Virus record (IMG/VR): IMGVR_UViG_3300027969_000084
Coordinates: 1-64,000 of that record
Strand: one strand, 5' to 3'
DNA: 64,000 nt
Origin: a virus
The notes under the pieces are model-generated. The model was given only the letters and a program-made list of their open reading frames with translations. It ran no database searches and had not been told where the DNA came from. Position 1 is the stretch's first letter; each line of letters begins with the position of its first letter. This document shows, piece by piece, positions 55,225 to 63,266 of this stretch. A program made the position numbers and the translations under genes.

Positions 55225-56709
55225 ATGGAAGACGAAGATATTTTCAATACAGAAGTTCAAAAACTTCTAATTTCTTTTATGATAAGCGATAAGACGGCGT
55301 TTGTTCGCAGCCAAAGCATTATTAAGCCAGAATATTTTGATAGTAAGCTATCCGGTACAGTTCGATTTATCATAGACCACTATGATCAATATCAAGATTC
55401 TCCAAGCCCAGACCAAGTTAGAGCAATAACTAGCACTGACGTAGACAAAATTGAATTAAGAAACTCCGAAGTTGAATGGTATCTTAAGAATATAGAGAAA
55501 TTTTGCCGAGGGCGGGGCCTTGAAACGGCTATTTTGGATAGTGCGGACATTCTTTCTGGAAAGAAGAATGGTGATATTCAAAAGATGATCGCTGATGCTA
55601 TGTCTATCAGCCTACTTAAAGACCTCGGAACTTCTTATTTTGAAAACCCAAAGGCTCGTTTGGATCGATTGAAGGATCGTTCTAATTTTATGTCCACGGG
55701 ATGGGCGACATTAGACAGAAAACTATACGGAGGATATACTCGTGGTTCTTTGAATATTTTTGCTGGTGGTTCTGGTTCAGGAAAATCATTGTTCCTTCTT
55801 AACACGGTTAAGAAGTGGAGCCTTATGGGTAAGAATGTCGTTTATATCACCTTAGAGCTTTCTGAAGACCTAGTTAATCTTCGTTTAGATGCTATGATGA
55901 CGGGTTTTGGTACTAAAGAAATTATGCGAAACATCGATGATACCGCCATTCGCATCATGAACTTGAAGCGGACAAACAAACCAGGTGATATCAAAGTCAA
56001 GAAACTACCAGAAGCCGGAACGACTGCAAATCATATTCGTGCCTATCTCAAAGAATATGAAGTTCAAGAAGATAAGAAACCAGATATCCTAGTGGTTGAC
56101 TACCTAGATTTGATGCACCCCAATAACGCGAAGATAGATGTTTCAAACTTATTTACCAAAGATAAGTTTGTATCAGAAGAAATGAGGGCCTTGGGTTCTG
56201 AATGGGATATTCCGGTCGTATCTGCATCACAGTTAAACCGTTCTTCGGTTGATGCTCAAGAATTCGACCATAGCCATATTGCTGGTGGTATTTCTAAGAT
56301 CAATACTGCGGATAATGTTTTTGGTATCTATACTTCAATTACACTTAGAGAGCGGGGAATATATTCTCTACAAATGCTTAAGACTCGTTCATCGTCGTCG
56401 GTAGGCGAAAAGATCGAACTGAAATATAACATCAATAGTATGGCCATTGATGATATGGATAATGCAGACGAAGATGACATTATGCGCGTTAAGTCTGCGG
56501 ATGAGATGCGTTCAGAATTAAAAGAAAAATTATCTGGGGGTGCTCCTAAAATGGAAACAGTTTCCAATTCAAGTATGAGCATAAGCCAAATGGCGCATCC
56601 TCAACATAAAAGTAGAGAAGAAATAGAAGAAGAGCGCGAGCCTTCTGCTTCTCCAGCAAGAACTAATATTCAATCATTAATTAGTAAAGTAAGAAAAGGT
56701 GAAATGTGA
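55225..56709 (+). CDS. Replicative DnaB-type helicase, T4 gp41-like, 494 aa
   Basis: Hexameric 5'-3' helicase. Walker A GGSGSGKS (181-188) and Walker B ILVVDYLDLM near residue 290 are clear. DIPVVSASQLNRSS carries the sensor Gln, and LKTRSSSSVG the arginine-finger region. A Ser-rich C-terminal tail ends ISKVRKGEM, a likely clamp- or primase-interaction peptide. The start follows GGTGGGA. It pairs with the primase just upstream. Confidence 0.93.
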   Translation: MEDEDIFNTEVQKLLISFMISDKTAFVRSQSIIKPEYFDSKLSGTVRFIIDHYDQYQDSPSPDQVRAITSTDVDKIELRNSEVEWYLKNIEKFCRGRGLETAILDSADILSGKKNGDIQKMIADAMSISLLKDLGTSYFENPKARLDRLKDRSNFMSTGWATLDRKLYGGYTRGSLNIFAGGSGSGKSLFLLNTVKKWSLMGKNVVYITLELSEDLVNLRLDAMMTGFGTKEIMRNIDDTAIRIMNLKRTNKPGDIKVKKLPEAGTTANHIRAYLKEYEVQEDKKPDILVVDYLDLMHPNNAKIDVSNLFTKDKFVSEEMRALGSEWDIPVVSASQLNRSSVDAQEFDHSHIAGGISKINTADNVFGIYTSITLRERGIYSLQMLKTRSSSSVGEKIELKYNINSMAIDDMDNADEDDIMRVKSADEMRSELKEKLSGGAPKMETVSNSSMSISQMAHPQHKSREEIEEEREPSASPARTNIQSLISKVRKGEM

Positions 56710-56942
56710 ATATAATTGACGTTTTTGATAGTATAATTCAGAATACGGCTGTTTCTAAAATAGCAATTGAAGATCATGATATTGATTTGAATGAAGAAAT
56801 TTTCAATGAATTAAAATTAGAACATACGATGTTGGTATTATCTTTGATAACATTTGTCGAAAAAAATGCGGTGTTATTGCGATCAGAATTGCTAAATGGC
56901 AAAGAACCACCAAAATTATGGACTAATGTCTTTATAAAATAA
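56706..56942 (+). CDS. Small hypothetical protein, 78 aa
   Basis: Starts with GTG overlapping the helicase stop (ATGTGA). All-helical; contains LEHTMLVLSLITFVEKNAVL and ends PPKLWTNVFIK. No family recognised. Coupling to the helicase gene suggests a replication accessory role, unproven. Confidence 0.6.
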   Translation: MNIIDVFDSIIQNTAVSKIAIEDHDIDLNEEIFNELKLEHTMLVLSLITFVEKNAVLLRSELLNGKEPPKLWTNVFIK

Positions 56943-56962
56943 CTCACTAGCATGCGAACTCG

Positions 56963-56970
56963 TATAAATA
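56963..56970 (+). promoter_or_regulatory. T4-type late promoter TATAAATA, 5 nt from ATG
   Basis: Exact octamer, then TCTAA and ATG at 56976; predicts a nearly leaderless late transcript. Confidence 0.65.
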
Positions 56971-56975
56971 TCTAA

Positions 56976-57284
56976 ATGAATGATTCGCATAATACCAACC
57001 ATCAGATGAAGAGCTTCATAGTACTAACGGAAGAGCTACTTGCCCATTATTCAAAGGCAACTCTTCCGACAGAACTTGAGCCTATTTCAGAAGAACATGC
57101 TGAAATATTTGAACATCCAATGGTCAATGAATGCAAGAATATAGTATTTAAACTTAGAGCATTTATGGAAGATGCTTCCGGTGGCGATTATGCTCTTGGT
57201 ATAGAAATTGGTATGCAGCGCGCTGCGGATATGATTGAAAATCTTATCAAGCGTTATGAACAGAAGGACGATAATTTTGAATAA
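56976..57284 (+). CDS. Conserved T4-like late protein, 102 aa
   Basis: MNDSHNTNHQMKSFIVLTEE carries a leader-like MKSFxxLTEE. EHAEIFEHPMVNECKNIVFK and YALGIEIGMQRAADMIENLI form two long helices, as in small conserved proteins of T4-like phages. Exact late-promoter motif upstream. Function unknown. Confidence 0.7.
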   Translation: MNDSHNTNHQMKSFIVLTEELLAHYSKATLPTELEPISEEHAEIFEHPMVNECKNIVFKLRAFMEDASGGDYALGIEIGMQRAADMIENLIKRYEQKDDNFE

Positions 57285-57537
57285 TCATAAATTTCGTAGC
57301 ATAGTAGAAGAACTATCAGATTATGCGCCAGCAAAAGATCGTGATCTTTTTATCGAAAGCCGCGCTCAACAAGTTTTGGCTAGTGTTGGTCATTTGATGC
57401 GACTGATACGCGAAAGTTATGATTCTGAAACAGCAGACGATCTTCAGAAGCGTTTAGTTAATGCCATCCGCACCGAAGATGAAATGAAATTCAGAAGAAA
57501 GATAAGACAAATACGAGAATCTAAGGAACAAAAATAA
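57277..57537 (+). CDS. Conserved T4-like helical protein, 86 aa
   Basis: Starts TTG at 57277 (LNNHKFRSIVEELSDYAPAK), 8 nt after AAGGA and overlapping the previous stop; the ATG at 57235 lies inside the upstream gene. Helical, with LIRESYDSETADDLQKRLVN and RRKIRQIRESKEQK. Similar small proteins are found in other T4-like myoviruses; function unknown. Confidence 0.65.
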   Translation: MNNHKFRSIVEELSDYAPAKDRDLFIESRAQQVLASVGHLMRLIRESYDSETADDLQKRLVNAIRTEDEMKFRRKIRQIRESKEQK

Positions 57538-58712
57538 TGAAAAAGTGGATAGTATCTGAAAGTAAAAAATCATTAAATTATGTAGGAAATCCACTAGTTG
57601 AAAGTATTAATGGATATGTAACCAAAACAAAAGACGGATATAATGCGTTTATTTCTGAACAATTTATTGGTACATACGCTGATTCCGCAAAAGCAAAAAA
57701 TGCCGTAGAATTAAATGTAGGAGATAAACTGTACGAAGCTGGTCTCCGAGATATGATTGCTAGCGGATTTGATCGTATTGCAGTAGCCGCAGGCTCTAAA
57801 AGTGCAGAAGGGCGCATTCAATTGCGAACTGGCACAAATAAATTAATGGGCGATTGGAAAATATATGGAGCTAGAGAAAAAGGCGCAGGAAATCTTAGCC
57901 CATCATCAAAAAGCCCAACGTTAGCTGATTTAGTAGATTTTTTTGCATCAGAATATGGAATGGAATTATCTGCGGAGCAACTTCAAACAATGGCTGGCGC
58001 AGGCGCTACAAAGCCATCAGAAGAAAAAAAGCCAGATGGTGAGCCAGAAAAACCGGTAAAGGAATCAACCATTATGGAAGCTGATAGTCCTGAAACTATG
58101 ACATTTGATCCCAAAGTGGTATTTCCACGGTTAGCAAATGGCTTGATAAAGCTTGGAATTTTAAAAGTTAGCGATAAAGACGGGAATTATAAAGGCGATT
58201 ACGATAAAAAAAAAGTTGAAAAAGCATTAGATACTCAATCATTTGATGGATATACGGTCAACATGATTAATTATTCAAAGTTTTTACAAAAAAATGGTAT
58301 CGCTAATGCCGAAGAAATGCATAAACTAATGTCTAAGCTAAATGCAAGCGTTGATCCAAAAAGCGCCGAAGCACAACTATCATTTGTGATAGTTGCTGGA
58401 TTTTCCGCAAATATCATAAATGCAGATAAAATTGATAAAGCAAAAAATATAACAGCAAGCAAGCATACCATAGATATGCATAAGTTAGTTGAATTACTAA
58501 AAAAATATAGTATTCCTTTAAAATATCTGGTCGATATAGGAAGTAAGATAAAAAATGAAGATAACAAAGTAGAAGCGTTGAAAACTATTATTGGAGCCGA
58601 AGAAGCAAGTATAGTAAGATCAATGCATATTGCAAAATGTATTTTAAATTCTATAGTTACAGTAGAAGAAGAAAAAGATAAAAGTAAAGAAAGTTCCGAA
58701 TTAATAAAATGA
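57537..58712 (+). CDS. Leader-bearing structural-type protein, 391 aa
   Basis: Starts MKKWIVSESKKSLNYVGNPL at a TAATG overlap. A compact N-terminal beta domain (YVTKTKDGYNAFISEQFIGT) is followed by a Pro/Glu-rich linker (PSEEKKPDGEPEKPVKES). The C-terminal part is helical (YSIPLKYLVDIGSKIKNEDN). Two-domain build and position among late genes suggest a virion or assembly protein. No family recognised. Confidence 0.6.
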   Translation: MKKWIVSESKKSLNYVGNPLVESINGYVTKTKDGYNAFISEQFIGTYADSAKAKNAVELNVGDKLYEAGLRDMIASGFDRIAVAAGSKSAEGRIQLRTGTNKLMGDWKIYGAREKGAGNLSPSSKSPTLADLVDFFASEYGMELSAEQLQTMAGAGATKPSEEKKPDGEPEKPVKESTIMEADSPETMTFDPKVVFPRLANGLIKLGILKVSDKDGNYKGDYDKKKVEKALDTQSFDGYTVNMINYSKFLQKNGIANAEEMHKLMSKLNASVDPKSAEAQLSFVIVAGFSANIINADKIDKAKNITASKHTIDMHKLVELLKKYSIPLKYLVDIGSKIKNEDNKVEALKTIIGAEEASIVRSMHIAKCILNSIVTVEEEKDKSKESSELIK

Positions 58713-59401
58713 TGTTTGATTTTATAGGAACTTTAGCAGAGAGTAGATTAATACCATCAACAAATAGTTATTCTCCATTTTCGGCGGAAGACTTAGCAGA
58801 ACTCTCTGTTTTATACATTTGTGCTTTATGGCTTATGTATTGTGACAAAGATGAGCATGAAATTGCCATATCTTATGCTAAAAAAACTATACAATATGGT
58901 GTAAATTTTGAAAAATGGAGAACTGGCGGTACTGATCTATATAATATTTTACATGGGTTGACGGCAGAAGATGTTATATTAAACCATCCGGCTCAAAGTG
59001 AAAAATTTAAATTCCATGTTCCTATTGGTGAAGCTCCTTTAATTAGATGGTTAAGAGAGATGGCAAATGGACATGTTCAGATTCAAACTCATCGTTCTTT
59101 TTTTGTAAAATTAGATTTCAATTTTAAAATTTCAAATAATTCCATTCGAGCAGTAAGAAGGCTAGCGATGGATTGGAGAACAATAAATTTTGGAGAACGA
59201 AGCCTCTGTATGACTAGACTACTTCAAATGCTTCGCGTTCGCGCTATGAAGGGCGAAATGTTGCCAGCATTAAGTAAAATGGCTAGAGAAAAAGAATTAG
59301 AAATATTTGATAATCCACCACAAGCTACAGAACGTGGCGGTGGATTTTTGGCGGCTCTTGCTGCTGGTGTTAAAGTTGCCAACAAGATTGGCAATAAATA
59401 A
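58712..59401 (+). CDS. Conserved T4-like phage protein, 229 aa
   Basis: SYSPFSAEDLAELSVLYICA, WLMYCDKDEHEIAISYAKKT and GGTDLYNILHGLTAEDVILN match a protein conserved in marine and soil T4-like myoviruses. Later IQTHRSFFVKLDFNFKISNN and RRLAMDWRTINFGERSLCMT complete the pattern. All-alpha. ATG at 58709 or 58712 (TGATG overlap). Function unknown; linked to late genes. Confidence 0.7.
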   Translation: MFDFIGTLAESRLIPSTNSYSPFSAEDLAELSVLYICALWLMYCDKDEHEIAISYAKKTIQYGVNFEKWRTGGTDLYNILHGLTAEDVILNHPAQSEKFKFHVPIGEAPLIRWLREMANGHVQIQTHRSFFVKLDFNFKISNNSIRAVRRLAMDWRTINFGERSLCMTRLLQMLRVRAMKGEMLPALSKMAREKELEIFDNPPQATERGGGFLAALAAGVKVANKIGNK

Positions 59402-59955
59402 TGCGTTGGGTGGAAATAAAAGAAGGCCGCGATGCTCCATTATATCATGCGACTAGCCTAGTTCGAGCAGTAAAAATATTGAATAATGGCAAATTTATTT
59501 CAAACTTTTCGGATAAAAATAATAGCACGATTTCTACAACACGCGATTCTCGCCTTCGGTACTATTCAAAAGACGAAGAAGATATCATTGGTATAGCACC
59601 AGTTCAGTTTGTATTAGATCAAACAAAAATATCCAATAGATATAAAATAGAACCATTTGATTTTTGGGATGGGGCCGGAAGATGGCCAACAAAAGATCAA
59701 AATGAAAAATCCGGCGGGGTTCGTTCACATGAAGCCGAAGAAATCATTAGAACCAAATCGCTACCAATTTCATATATAAAAGAAATATGGTTGATGCCGC
59801 TAGATGATGATTATTTTGATAATGCATCCACCGATGAATTAAATTTTGTTGGTTCTGCTATGACTACAAATATTAAAAAAGCTTATGATTCTTTAATTTC
59901 TTTAGCAAACAAATACAATATCCCTATAATCGACAAGCGTAATATTAAAAGCTAA
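59401..59955 (+). CDS. ADP-ribosyltransferase-like protein with leader, 184 aa
   Basis: MRWVEIKEGRDAPLYHATSL opens: a leader-like MRWVEIKE followed by YHATSL, the YHxT strand seen in ART-fold proteins. SRLRYYSKDEEDIIGIAPVQ and RSHEAEEIIRTKSLPISYIK supply a candidate Tyr and a Glu (EAEE). T4 packages the ADP-ribosyltransferase Alt, so a leader-tagged ART next to late genes is plausible. NAD+ supply by the nad operon would support it. Assignment is tentative. Confidence 0.5.
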   Translation: MRWVEIKEGRDAPLYHATSLVRAVKILNNGKFISNFSDKNNSTISTTRDSRLRYYSKDEEDIIGIAPVQFVLDQTKISNRYKIEPFDFWDGAGRWPTKDQNEKSGGVRSHEAEEIIRTKSLPISYIKEIWLMPLDDDYFDNASTDELNFVGSAMTTNIKKAYDSLISLANKYNIPIIDKRNIKS

Positions 59956-59958
59956 ATA
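59953..59958 (+). promoter_or_regulatory. TAAATA late-type motif, 5 nt from ATG
   Basis: GCTAAATA-TAGAT-ATG overlaps the stop of the ART-like gene; start codon 6 nt after the motif. Confidence 0.5.
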
Positions 59959-59963
59959 TAGAT

Positions 59964-60158
59964 ATGAGATATTCAGAAATCGTTGGAAAATCAAATATAA
60001 AAGAAACTGCATCCTCTGGTGCCACAGGATCAGCAAGTGTAGCTACCGTAGTTGGTGGATTAGGCGCTGGATTTGATCCTAATGGGGATAAGGGAATATA
60101 TGAGATTTCTAAGAAACCACTACTTATTAAAAGAATTTCAAATCCCAAAGCGAAATAA
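59964..60158 (+). CDS. Small Gly/Ala-rich leader protein, 64 aa
   Basis: MRYSEIVGKSNIKE leader, then a low-complexity TASSGATGSASVATVVGGLG and a basic end (LLIKRISNPKAK). Small Gly-rich proteins of this build with a capsid-targeting leader look like internal head or core components of T4-like phages. Late-type motif directly upstream. Confidence 0.65.
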   Translation: MRYSEIVGKSNIKETASSGATGSASVATVVGGLGAGFDPNGDKGIYEISKKPLLIKRISNPKAK

Positions 60159-60164
60159 ACTCTA

Positions 60165-60437
60165 GTGTCTGATTATACGATACAATATAGCATTCTTGAT
60201 CCATTAGAAAAAGAAAACAATAAAGCTCGCGAGGGTTTTGTTTATCTGTTTCGCGTTGAATCAAACAATTATTACAAGTGCCAAGAAATTATAAATTGGT
60301 GTAAAGATGAATTTTCAAAAGAAAAATTTCAAACTATTGGCGGATCATCTGGAAATCATACCAATGTAAGAACATATTTTGAGATTATTACTTTAAAAGA
60401 AGCAGACGATGCTTTATTATTTCGACTTAGTTGGTAA
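60165..60437 (+). CDS. FKLRWG-family small protein, 90 aa
   Basis: GTG start (SDYTIQYSILDPLEKENNKA). CQEIINWCKDEFSKEKFQTI helix, then FEIITLKEADDALLFRLSW. Isolated among late genes, showing that the family is dispersed across modules. Confidence 0.75.
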   Translation: MSDYTIQYSILDPLEKENNKAREGFVYLFRVESNNYYKCQEIINWCKDEFSKEKFQTIGGSSGNHTNVRTYFEIITLKEADDALLFRLSW

Positions 60438-60472
60438 CTTATATATACTTTTTTAAAAAACTTTGATAAAAT

Positions 60473-60480
60473 GATAAATA
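60473..60480 (+). promoter_or_regulatory. Late-type promoter GATAAATA
   Basis: Lies 33 bp before the 124-aa structural gene; the leader includes a strong GGAAGGA ribosome site. Confidence 0.55.
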
Positions 60481-60513
60481 GAATATCACACTCCTTTTGG
60501 AAGGATCATTAAA

Positions 60514-60888
60514 ATGGCTTATAATTCAAACAAGGTCAATGGACACGTCGCCGCAGGCGAACACTTGACATCAAACATCGACTATTTCACAGTCGTAATC
60601 TCAAACGTCGATATCACTTCGGCATCAACCGTAAGCGGTCTAACTGCTTTGGACAAGATCATCGAAGTTGTTTCTCTTCGTGGTCAACCAGTAATCCAAG
60701 GAACTGTAACAGGTACAGGACCATGGACTGTAAAGTTCGCTACAGAACATAAGGGTTCATGGAACGTAACAGGCGATCAAGTATCTGATCACTCAGCAGC
60801 CGATTTGAAGGACGCCATTGTTGCTGCCGGAATCGACTGGAACTTGACTTCAGGTAACGTTGCAGTATCAGTTTCTGCATCTCTCTAA
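60514..60888 (+). CDS. Abundant small virion protein (predicted), 124 aa
   Basis: MAYNSNKVNGHVAAGEHLTS, then NIDYFTVVISNVDITSASTV and FATEHKGSWNVTGDQVSDHS. Similar small proteins occur in T4-like phages. Codons are strikingly uniform and C-ending (ATC, AAC, GAC, TTC) compared with its AT-ending neighbours, and it has a strong ribosome site, late-type promoter and strong terminator. Together these signs indicate very high expression, as for a decoration or tail-tube-like protein. Exact role unknown. Confidence 0.7.
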   Translation: MAYNSNKVNGHVAAGEHLTSNIDYFTVVISNVDITSASTVSGLTALDKIIEVVSLRGQPVIQGTVTGTGPWTVKFATEHKGSWNVTGDQVSDHSAADLKDAIVAAGIDWNLTSGNVAVSVSASL

Positions 60889-60912
60889 TATAGCATAAAG
60901 CTATATGCTAAG

Positions 60913-60946
60913 AACACCCGCTCAGAAATGGGCGGGTGTTTTTTTA
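60913..60946 (+). terminator. Strong intrinsic terminator
   Basis: AACACCCGC/GCGGGTGTT stem followed by TTTTTT, just after the highly expressed gene. Confidence 0.9.
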
Positions 60947-60962
60947 TATAAAATTGTTTTCG

Positions 60963-60970
60963 TATAAATA
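60963..60970 (+). promoter_or_regulatory. T4-type late promoter TATAAATA
   Basis: Exact octamer 27 bp before the 49-aa gene, restarting transcription after the terminator. Confidence 0.65.
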
Positions 60971-60997
60971 CTTGAACAACATACTACGGAAGTATCA

Positions 60998-61147
60998 ATG
61001 ACTATTGATCAAATATTTGAATCTAACATGTCTAAAAAAGTAATTTGGACAAAAAAAGGAGATAATGTTTCTAAAAGAACCATTTCTTCTTTATTTTCTA
61101 TTACACCAAAAACAATGATTGCACCTAAAAAGGAAATCAAACAATGA
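60998..61147 (+). CDS. Small basic late protein, 49 aa
   Basis: MTIDQIFESNMSKKVIWTKK and onward, ending PKKEIKQ. Preceded by GGAAG and an exact late promoter, and its stop overlaps the next ATG (ATGA). MTIDQIFES resembles the leader class. Easily missed because of its size; the coupling and promoter support it. Confidence 0.65.
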   Translation: MTIDQIFESNMSKKVIWTKKGDNVSKRTISSLFSITPKTMIAPKKEIKQ

Positions 61148-62790
61148 GAGAATGGATTTCTTTACTTGAAGATGAAAGCCTAGAAGATTTTTCTTTTATT
61201 GATAGTTTGACTAAAATGTTAAATATTAAAAAAGAATATATGGACGATATGATTGAAAAATTAAGCGTAGATGAACTTTCTAATTTGGTGGATGCTACTA
61301 TAAACAATGATATTGATGCAGCAAAAAGCATAATTTCAAATAATACTGATATAGAATTTGATCTAGATAAAAATGACGAAGATTCTGAAGATACTGATAT
61401 AGGTAAAGAAAATATGAATGATTTGATAATGAGAGACAAATTAACAGCAAAACGTTCTCGTGAAAATCATAGTATAGATGAAACTGCGGATAGTTTATCC
61501 CTAAATATAGGAGACACGGTGTTCGTTGACGACGAAGAAGGAACTGTTAAAATTCCTTTTGCTCCCGGAAATACAATTGGTGTAATGATTGATGGAGAAT
61601 TACAAATGATTAATAAAGAAAAAGTTCATGTCAGAGAAGGTGTATTGGGCATGACACCGATGCCGGGTTTGCGCCCTTCTGTCGATAATGATCTTCAAAG
61701 AATGCAAGAGCTTGCTGGAATTCGTGGCATGGAAGCAAATTCTCCATCCGAAATTGAACCAATCAATTCTATGGATATTGAAGAGCCTATGCATAATTCG
61801 GGCATGGATAGCATGGATAGTATGGATGCTATGGATGGCATGGATGAGCCATCTTACATGCCCATGATACCCGATGACCATGAACCAATGGGTGAAACGG
61901 AAGATGGTGCAGACGCAATTGAGAGCGCCATTAGCGACATTGAATCGCATATTCCAAATGTTAGCATTTCCGATTACAAATCTATTGTTGCTCGTTTAAA
62001 AGCACTAGTTTCTATGGCAGAAAATGCAGGAAGAACTGCGTTGGCAGAAAGCAAAAAGGCTAAAATGAAATTAGGCGAAGCTGACCACCAACAAGTTATG
62101 TACAAAGACCTAAGCGATGTATACGACCAAGGTCCAACAGAAGTTTGGTATTGGAAATCTGGTTTGGGCCGTGACCTTATGATGGGTAAGAATTGGCTTA
62201 TCAAGCATAACAAGATGCCGGACCCTGAAAACTTAGAAGCCACTCATGTTAAGATTGGTTCTGTTAAAGAAACTAATCCAGAAAACGTGTATCGTATGAT
62301 GCAAGGCGAAGTCTGGAGTCCAGAAGGACAAGCTCGTGATTTTATTAAAAGTTCTGGCACAGGTCATACATCAATGAGCATGGGTGATATTATTGTTATT
62401 AATGGCCAAGCCGAGATGGTAGACCAATTTGGATTTTCTAAATTAGATACAGAAATTACCGATGAAAGCAAAACATATGAAGATAAAATAATGGTAAAAC
62501 AACCAAAAGAAAATAAAGTTGGGACCGAAGGAACAGAAGTTACTCGTAAGACATTATTAGATTATATTCGCGAACAAGAAATGGATAATACACAAACTCT
62601 AGGATCAGATCGTGCTGCTGCTCTCGACACTATTAAAAATCGTTTGGGAGCAAACGGTAATCCACAGGCAGCTAATCAAGCTTTTTCTAAATTGCAGAGT
62701 ACTGGAAAAATAAAACAAAATAATGGTGTATTTACTATGGACTCTATGGATGATGAAGATTTTAATAATGCTATTGGCCAAAACAAGTAA
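61144..62790 (+). CDS. Large leader-bearing virion protein, 548 aa
   Basis: MREWISLLEDESLEDFSFID leader; an SH3-like strand set (IGDTVFVDDEEGTVKIPFAP); LQRMQELAGIRG; then a Met/Asp-rich linker (MDSMDSMDAMDGMDEPSYMP). A globular module follows (YDQGPTEVWYWKSGLGRDLM, MMQGEVWSPEGQARDFIKSS, MSMGDIIVINGQAEMVDQFG), related to domains seen in other phages. A C-terminal winged-helix-like unit (AALDTIKNRLGANGNPQAAN) is shared with the next protein. Mosaic build typical of phage core or scaffold proteins. Confidence 0.7.
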   Translation: MREWISLLEDESLEDFSFIDSLTKMLNIKKEYMDDMIEKLSVDELSNLVDATINNDIDAAKSIISNNTDIEFDLDKNDEDSEDTDIGKENMNDLIMRDKLTAKRSRENHSIDETADSLSLNIGDTVFVDDEEGTVKIPFAPGNTIGVMIDGELQMINKEKVHVREGVLGMTPMPGLRPSVDNDLQRMQELAGIRGMEANSPSEIEPINSMDIEEPMHNSGMDSMDSMDAMDGMDEPSYMPMIPDDHEPMGETEDGADAIESAISDIESHIPNVSISDYKSIVARLKALVSMAENAGRTALAESKKAKMKLGEADHQQVMYKDLSDVYDQGPTEVWYWKSGLGRDLMMGKNWLIKHNKMPDPENLEATHVKIGSVKETNPENVYRMMQGEVWSPEGQARDFIKSSGTGHTSMSMGDIIVINGQAEMVDQFGFSKLDTEITDESKTYEDKIMVKQPKENKVGTEGTEVTRKTLLDYIREQEMDNTQTLGSDRAAALDTIKNRLGANGNPQAANQAFSKLQSTGKIKQNNGVFTMDSMDDEDFNNAIGQNK

Positions 62791-62808
62791 GGCAATTACC
62801 AAAATATT

Positions 62809-63210
62809 ATGAAAATTGTACTTGGCGAAACAAGACGTGAGGCTATAAACCGAATCCAAGAAAGACTCGGCCCAAATACCTCACGCCCAATCGCTGAAAG
62901 CACATTTTGGGAATTGGCTTCTGAAAAAAAAATCACTCTAAGCGAATCCGGAGAATATCTTATTGAAGATGATATAACGGATGAAGGCATGAGAGATACT
63001 GCAAAAAAAACTATTACACGTTCGCAAAAAATTGGACCACGTAACGCATCAAAACGTGGTCCTAATAGCTTTAAAAATAAAAGCGAACTACGAAATCACA
63101 CTATGAACCATAATCCAAATACTAATGCCAAGGCGGCAATGAAAAGTATGAAAAGTGCGATGGCACCCGATCCTCTAGCAACCTTATTGGATGGTAATAC
63201 GGAAAGCTAG
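62809..63210 (+). CDS. Winged-helix-like small protein, 133 aa
   Basis: MKIVLGETRREAINRIQERL through ASEKKITLSESGEYLIEDD parallels the last 50 residues of the 548-aa protein (NRLGANGNPQ...LQSTGKIKQNNGVFTM). The two therefore carry the same small domain. The C-terminal half is basic and Asn/Lys/Met-rich (NAKAAMKSMKSAMAPDPL). Probably DNA-binding; function unknown. Confidence 0.65.
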   Translation: MKIVLGETRREAINRIQERLGPNTSRPIAESTFWELASEKKITLSESGEYLIEDDITDEGMRDTAKKTITRSQKIGPRNASKRGPNSFKNKSELRNHTMNHNPNTNAKAAMKSMKSAMAPDPLATLLDGNTES

Positions 63211-63234
63211 ATTTTAATATTGCATATAATCATC

Positions 63235-63242
63235 AATAAATA
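63235..63242 (+). promoter_or_regulatory. Late-type promoter AATAAATA
   Basis: Located 24 bp before the 77-aa leader protein; AGGAAG ribosome site between. Confidence 0.5.
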
Positions 63243-63266
63243 GATAATCACTAATGTTAGGAAGTT

